Shown: positions 60,152 to 64,000 of the stretch, piece by piece
How positions within the stretch are numbered: the first letter of the stretch is position 1
Layout: each line of letters starts with the position of its first letter
NCBI GenBank assembly: GCA_023457355.1
Contig: JAEWLW010000046.1
Span: 16,993-80,992, forward strand
Direction of reading: 5' to 3'
DNA length: 64,000 nucleotides
Origin: Bacillota bacterium
Lineage (GTDB): Bacteria > Bacillota > Clostridia > Oscillospirales > Ruminococcaceae
Program-made: the position numbers and the translations under genes
Notes under the pieces: model-generated
What the model was told of the DNA's origin: nothing
Databases searched by the model: none
The model's input: the letters and a program-made list of their open reading frames with translations, nothing else

Positions 60152-61354
60152 TTACTCGGCCTCCTTTTTTGCGGCGGCCAGCTGTGAGAGCAGCGCGGGA
60201 ACCGCGGTAAATAAATCATCAACAATGCAGTAGCTGGCAATGTTAAAAATAAGCGCGTCCGGGTCGGCGTTGATGGCGACGATACATTCGCTGCCGTTCA
60301 TACCGGCCGTAAACTGAATGGAACCCGACACGCCGCAGGTGATAATCAGCTTCGGGCGCACCGTCCGGCCCGAAAGGCCAATTTGATGCGCGTTGTCACC
60401 AAGGCCGTTTTCGGCCATCGGGCGGGTGAAGCACAGCTGCCCGCCAAGCGCGTCGGCCAGACGACGCACAAGCGCCACGCCCTCTTCGTTTTTAACGCCA
60501 CGTCCGGCAACCACGAGGATATCCTCTTCCTCAATGGATTTTTCGCGGAGGATGGGCGTGACTTCCAGCACTTCCACACCGGAGCGGGCCATCGCATCGG
60601 TCACCGGCATGACGGTGATTTTTCCGACGGGGTTTTGGATTTTTTTTGCTTTATCCATCACACGGTAGCGCACGGTTGCAAATTGCGGCCGCGCGTCGGC
60701 GATGAGAATCTGTGCCATGATATTGCCGCCAAAGGCGGGACGTATCTGAACCAGGTCGCTGTTGGGGCGGATATCCAGCTTGGTGCAGTCGGCGGTCAGC
60801 CCGGTGTGAAACCGCACGGCCAGCCGCGGCGCCAGTGAACGCCCCAGCGCCGTAGCGCCGATTAAAACAACCGAAGGGTGCAGCTGCGCGATGCAGTCGG
60901 CCAGGGCGTCGGTGTAACAGTCCGCCTTAAAGCCCGCAAAACCGGGGTGTTCATAGGCAAACACTTCATTAACGCCGTAAGGCAGCAGCTTCTCCGCGTT
61001 TTTAACGGTGCCGTTATCGCCGACGATGACGGCGTTGACTTTATAGCCGAGCTGATCGGCCAGGCGGCGGGCCTCGCCGATCAGCTCGTATGTAACGGGG
61101 TGAATTTCGCCGTCTTCCTGCTCGGCATAAACGAGGATATCCTTCCAGCCGCTTTTCTCCTCGGCGCCTTGAAGTGGCTTTTGTTCAAACGTGAGGGCGT
61201 GCTGGGGACATACCTTGATGCATACGCCGCACATGCGGCATTTTTCATTGATCACAATGGTTTCCGCTTCGAGGGCCAAAGCGCCAAACGGACATTTTTG
61301 AAGGCACAGCCGACATAAATCACAGGCGTCGGCGTTAAAATTCAATGTGGTCAT
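60152..61354 (-). CDS. etfA: Electron-transfer flavoprotein alpha subunit with two [4Fe-4S] clusters
   Basis: 400 residues. Residues 1-60 are a ferredoxin domain with two CxxCxxCxxxC motifs (CDLCRLCLQKCP and CRMCGVCIKVCP); then the EtfA N domain and the C-terminal FAD domain (AFGGNIMAQILIADARPQFATVR, IGLSGRTVRPKLIITCGVSGSIQFTAGM). The ferredoxin extension is the mark of electron-bifurcating Etf of the LctC type. It forms a heterodimer with EtfB, whose stop overlaps the start (ATGA). Confidence 0.93.
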   Translation of the reverse strand: MTTLNFNADACDLCRLCLQKCPFGALALEAETIVINEKCRMCGVCIKVCPQHALTFEQKPLQGAEEKSGWKDILVYAEQEDGEIHPVTYELIGEARRLADQLGYKVNAVIVGDNGTVKNAEKLLPYGVNEVFAYEHPGFAGFKADCYTDALADCIAQLHPSVVLIGATALGRSLAPRLAVRFHTGLTADCTKLDIRPNSDLVQIRPAFGGNIMAQILIADARPQFATVRYRVMDKAKKIQNPVGKITVMPVTDAMARSGVEVLEVTPILREKSIEEEDILVVAGRGVKNEEGVALVRRLADALGGQLCFTRPMAENGLGDNAHQIGLSGRTVRPKLIITCGVSGSIQFTAGMNGSECIVAINADPDALIFNIASYCIVDDLFTAVPALLSQLAAAKKEAE

Positions 61355-62157
61355 GCACGCACACTCCCCTCAAGCAACCGCTTTTCTTTTAAAACGGCGG
61401 TCAGCGCTGCAGCTTTTTCGGCAACGCTGCCCGACAGTAGCACCTTTTTGGCATTGGCGGGCGGTGCAAACATATTTTCCACATGGGTGGGCGAACCGGT
61501 CAGTCCGCAGCGGGAAAGATTTTTGTTCGGCAGACAATCGAAACTCAGCGTGCGCACCGGGTGGGCCAGCGCCCGCTGCTTTAAGCGGTAAGAGGGAAGA
61601 CGCGGGACACAAACGCTTTTTTCCACCGTAATCAGACAGGGGAAGCGCAAGCGGGATTTCTGAATGACAGAAGCGAAGACCTGCTCGACCGTAATGCCGG
61701 CTTGGTCGGAGGCCAGAATTTTCCCAACCCATGCGGCATGCGGAATACCCAGATGCTCGGCAATGGCGGGGCCAACCTGCGCGGTGTCACCGTCGGTGGT
61801 TTGCCGCCCGCAGAGAATTAAATCGGCGCCGCCCAGAAGGCGGATGCCCTGCGAGAGCGTATAAGAGGTTGCCAACACATCGGAACCCGCAAATTTACGG
61901 TCTGAAAGAATGACGGCATCGTCGGCGCCCATCATGTAGGCGTCCCGCATCATCGCTTCCGCCTGGGGCGGGCCCATGGTCAATACGGTGACCTTGCCGC
62001 CGACCTGCTCGCGGATGCGAAGCGCCGCTTCCAGCGCATAAAGATCATATGGGTTGGTACGGGCTGCCGTACCAAGCCTTTTTAAAGAGCCGGTTTCCGG
62101 GTCTATTTCCACCTCAGAGGTGGCCGGAACCTGCTTCATGCAAACCAAGATATTCAT
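61351..62157 (-). CDS. etfB: Electron-transfer flavoprotein beta subunit
   Basis: 268 residues from ATG at 62157 (a TTG nine bases upstream is possible). MNILVCMKQVPATSEVEIDPETGSLKR, NPYDLYALEAALRI and GRQTTDGDTAQVGPAIAEHLGIPHA are EtfB signatures. In bifurcating Etfs this subunit binds NAD and the bifurcating FAD. First gene of the operon. Confidence 0.94.
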   Translation of the reverse strand: MNILVCMKQVPATSEVEIDPETGSLKRLGTAARTNPYDLYALEAALRIREQVGGKVTVLTMGPPQAEAMMRDAYMMGADDAVILSDRKFAGSDVLATSYTLSQGIRLLGGADLILCGRQTTDGDTAQVGPAIAEHLGIPHAAWVGKILASDQAGITVEQVFASVIQKSRLRFPCLITVEKSVCVPRLPSYRLKQRALAHPVRTLSFDCLPNKNLSRCGLTGSPTHVENMFAPPANAKKVLLSGSVAEKAAALTAVLKEKRLLEGSVRA

Positions 62158-62483
62158 TATTGCCAATCAGCCTTTCTTGAATTTCAATTTAAAGCGTTAA
62201 AGTTTAAACTGATAAAGAGTCTATCACAAAAAGGTATTACTTGTCCAGCCCCAATTTGAGGACAAAATGCGGATATGAACAATTGCTCAATGGCAGTCCT
62301 TCTAATACATTCAAAAGGCGACAGTATCGACCTTAAAAAATAAGGCTCAAGGGTATGGATTATTCTAGTTATTTAAAAAATATAAAGTACAAATTTATTT
62401 TAACTAAAATATTTTTGAATCTTTAGAATAATATTTATTAAAATAAAGGAATCTGATAAAATAGGTTTGAAAGGGTGATAAAT
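62158..62483. promoter_or_regulatory. Divergent region between etfB and the Lrp gene
   Basis: No gene in 326 bp. On minus TTGTGA (complement of 62224-62229), 17 bp, TAAACT (complement of 62201-62206) is a candidate etf promoter. The right half is very AT-rich (62340-62460), suitable for the Lrp gene's promoter and for Lrp binding, but no single site is clear. The arrangement suggests that the Lrp protein may control both directions. Confidence 0.5.
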
Positions 62484-62924
62484 GTGGACATAATCGATAC
62501 CGCTATTCTTGAGGCGCTAAAAGAGAACGGGCGCGCTTCAGCCTCTGAACTCAGCAAAAAGGTTCGTCTTTCGGTGCCCGCCGTTGCCGAGCGCATCAGG
62601 AAGCTGGAGCAAAACGATATTATCCGGCAATACACTGTCAAAATCGACCGCTATCAAACGGGAGAACGGTTGCTGGCTTTCATTTTTGTTAATATCGATA
62701 CGACAATGCATATCGACAACTTCAGAAATCAAATCATCCGTCACGCCTGTGTGCTGGAGTGCCACCATGTCGCGGGCGCCTATGATTATCTGCTCAAGGT
62801 TGCGCTGCCGGATACACAGGCGCTGGAAAGCTTTTTAACCGATACACTTAAAAAGATAGATGGTGTGTCGGGCTCCAACACCATTATCACGCTCACAACC
62901 TTAAAAGAAGAATTCAATGTGTAG
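62484..62924 (+). CDS. Lrp/AsnC-family transcription regulator
   Basis: 146 residues from GTG at 62484, five bases after AAGGGTGA; a GTG at 62475 overlaps that site. N-terminal helix-turn-helix (DIIDTAILEALKENGRASASELSKKVRLSVPAVAERIRKLE) and C-terminal ligand domain (CHHVAGAYDYLLKVALPDTQALESFL). It senses amino acids or related metabolites. Overlaps or nearly abuts the exporter gene, its probable target. Confidence 0.93.
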   Translation: MDIIDTAILEALKENGRASASELSKKVRLSVPAVAERIRKLEQNDIIRQYTVKIDRYQTGERLLAFIFVNIDTTMHIDNFRNQIIRHACVLECHHVAGAYDYLLKVALPDTQALESFLTDTLKKIDGVSGSNTIITLTTLKEEFNV

Positions 62925-62937
62925 GGCGGTAGGTTTT

Positions 62938-63567
62938 GTGATATTAAGAGGTTTGAAATTCGGTCTGCTGCTGCAACTGGCCATTGGGCCGATGTGTTTA
63001 ATGGTATTCAACACCGCAGCAACCTACGGAATGCTTTTCGGCCTGTACCTTGTAACGGCCATCGCCCTTATTGACGCACTGTACATCGCGCTTTCCTGCT
63101 TCGGCGTTGCAGCAGTTTTGAACCGGGTACAGATAAAACGGGCGGTCCGGATAACGGGCGCTTTGGTGCTGGTGCTGTTTGGCGCCGATATGGCAGCGGG
63201 TGGACTGGGACTTTCGCTGATGCCCCAGGTGGCGCTGTTTTCTCATACAACCGGGCATGGCCTGTTTGTTCAGGGGTTGCTGCTGACGGCTTCCAATCCG
63301 CTGACCATTCTGTTTTGGGGCGGTGCTTTGTCGGCGCAGGTGGCTGAAAACGGATTAGGTCGAAAAGAGCTTTTTCTTTTTTCCACGGGCTGCGTTTTGG
63401 CGACGGTATTATTCTTGACGTCCGTTTCGCTGCTGGCAAGCGTTTTTGGCGGGTTTCTGTGTCAAATGGCCATTCGGATGCTCAATGTGCTTGTGGGCGG
63501 CGTTCTGGTTTTCTTTGGGGCGCGGCTTCTTAAAAACATTCATAAACAGCGAAAAGTGGGCGCATAG
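62938..63567 (+). CDS. LysE/RhtB-family amino-acid exporter
   Basis: About 209 residues from GTG at 62938 (GGTAGG four bases before); an ATG at 62917 overlapping the Lrp gene is an alternative. Six membrane helices; opening FGLLLQLAIGPMCLMVFNTA and the later LLLTASNPLTILFWGG match the LysE family motif. Exports basic or other amino acids. Probably controlled by the Lrp regulator before it, as lysE by lysG. Confidence 0.85.
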   Translation: MILRGLKFGLLLQLAIGPMCLMVFNTAATYGMLFGLYLVTAIALIDALYIALSCFGVAAVLNRVQIKRAVRITGALVLVLFGADMAAGGLGLSLMPQVALFSHTTGHGLFVQGLLLTASNPLTILFWGGALSAQVAENGLGRKELFLFSTGCVLATVLFLTSVSLLASVFGGFLCQMAIRMLNVLVGGVLVFFGARLLKNIHKQRKVGA

Positions 63568-63656
63568 CTGTCGGCGCGTTGATTCATCTCATTTGATAGA
63601 TACACATATATAGTATAAGCACTCAGACCATAGCGCGGCAATGACAGTTTAAAAAG

Positions 63657-63691
63657 AAAGGACCTGCCTCATATTTGAGACAGGTCCTTTT
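63657..63691. terminator. Terminator between lysE-type gene and tRNA-Arg
   Basis: Ten-bp stem AAAGGACCTG/CAGGTCCTTT (63657-63666, 63681-63690) with an inner four-bp stem, followed by TTTT. It can serve both the exporter and the convergent tRNA. Confidence 0.75.
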
Positions 63692-63767
63692 GGTACGCCC
63701 GACAGAATTCGAATCTGCGACCTTTGGAGTCGGAGTCCAACGCTCTATCCAGCTGAGCTACGGGCGC
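63691..63767 (-). tRNA. tRNA-Arg (anticodon CCG)
   Basis: Minus-strand cloverleaf: acceptor GCGCCCG with CGGGCGT, D-arm GCTC...GAGC, anticodon stem TTGGA/TCCAA enclosing CTCCGAC (anticodon CCG, reading CGG), T-arm with TTCGAAT, discriminator A and encoded CCA. 77 bases including CCA. Confidence 0.95.
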
Positions 63768-63881
63768 ATATCAATAGAATGCTACAGCGCTTTTATTCGC
63801 CGACAAATATTATAACAAAGACATCATAAAATATCAACCACAGGGGAACAATATAATTGAAAAATTAATTTGAAAAAAGTG

Positions 63882-64000
63882 TTGACATATGGAAGCAGGC
63901 ATGATATTATAGCAAAGCTGTCTGCGAGAGAGGCAAACGAAACTCGGGATAAGCCACAAAAAAGAAAAGTTGTTGTTGACAAAGTTTCTTGAATGTGATA
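63882..64000 (+). promoter_or_regulatory. Tandem strong promoters, probably of a stable-RNA operon beyond the window
   Basis: P1: TTGACA (63882-63887), 17 bp, TATTAT (63905-63910). P2: TTGACA (63976-63981), then exactly 17 bp to TA at the window edge, where a -10 would begin. Two consensus promoters in tandem with no ribosome site are typical of rRNA or tRNA operons. Confidence 0.6.

Noticed and set aside
1..64000. CRISPR array, prophage, or intact insertion sequence
   Set aside because: No regularly spaced repeats, phage structural genes, integrase or transposase were seen.

Overview
The window comes from a motile anaerobic Gram-positive, most likely a clostridium of the Oscillospirales/Ruminococcaceae type. 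The evidence is the Bacillus/Clostridium-style flagellar gene order (flgM-flgN-flgK-flgL-DUF6470-fliW-csrA; fliY rather than fliN; CheC/CheD), strong AGGAGG ribosome sites, an Etf-linked lactate-type dehydrogenase, a class B sortase, and intergenic repeats containing an AAGCTTTTGAAAAAGCTT-like core. The taxonomic call is inference.

Layout. 1-464 (-) is the end of a sugar N-acetyltransferase. 615-9968 (-) holds the late flagellar genes: fliS, fliD, a chaperone-like gene, csrA, fliW, a DUF6470 gene, flgL, flgK, flgN, flgM, with an unrelated PilZ-like gene on + at 4436-5047. 10219-11606 (+) is a ParA-ComFB pair. 11923-18317 (-) carries an EAL-HDOD protein, an FtsA-like protein, a PilZ receptor, and an FlhB-tail/FliK-like pair. 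18626-23200 (+) is cheA-cheW-cheR-cheB. 23675-49274 (-) is the main flagellar operon, read from fliE to fapA: fliE, fliF, fliG, fliH, fliI, fliJ, fliK, flgD, a TIGR02530-type gene, flgE, flbD, motA, motB, fliM, fliY, cheY, fliO, fliP, fliQ, fliR, flhB, flhA, sigma-28, flhO, flhP, cheC, cheD, fapA. flgB-flgC (49743-50570, -) is a separate unit. 50648-55861 (-) encodes a large secreted repeat protein and a class B sortase. 56183-57225 (-) is a broken EamA-type transporter behind a leader-peptide gene. 57506-62157 (-) is etfB-etfA-lctD plus a YkvI-type transporter. 62484-63567 (+) is an Lrp regulator and a LysE-type exporter. A tRNA-Arg and two tandem strong promoters close the window.

How it works together. 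The main operon builds the export gate, basal body, hook, motor and sigma-28; sigma-28-like promoters precede flgM and fliD. FliW-CsrA and FlgM are the late checkpoints. CheA/W/R/B on one strand and CheY/C/D on the other complete a Bacillus-type chemotaxis circuit. Several candidate cyclic-di-GMP proteins (PilZ, degenerate PilZ, EAL-HDOD, ComFB) are interleaved. Flagellin, flhF, flhG and fliL are not seen here.

The most interesting signals are: (1) a secreted repeat protein ending in NPNTG-SEV, then an in-frame UAG and a sortase whose N-terminal membrane segment would complete the sorting signal; (2) a promoter, 17-codon leader peptide ending His-Arg-Cys-Cys and hairpins ahead of an EamA transporter that carries an in-frame stop; (3) a 44-nt dyad between flgE and flbD whose only non-Watson-Crick pairs are G-U in the mRNA sense; (4) two copies of a MITE-like element, both between convergent genes; (5) an apparent AUA start for a PilZ-like gene.
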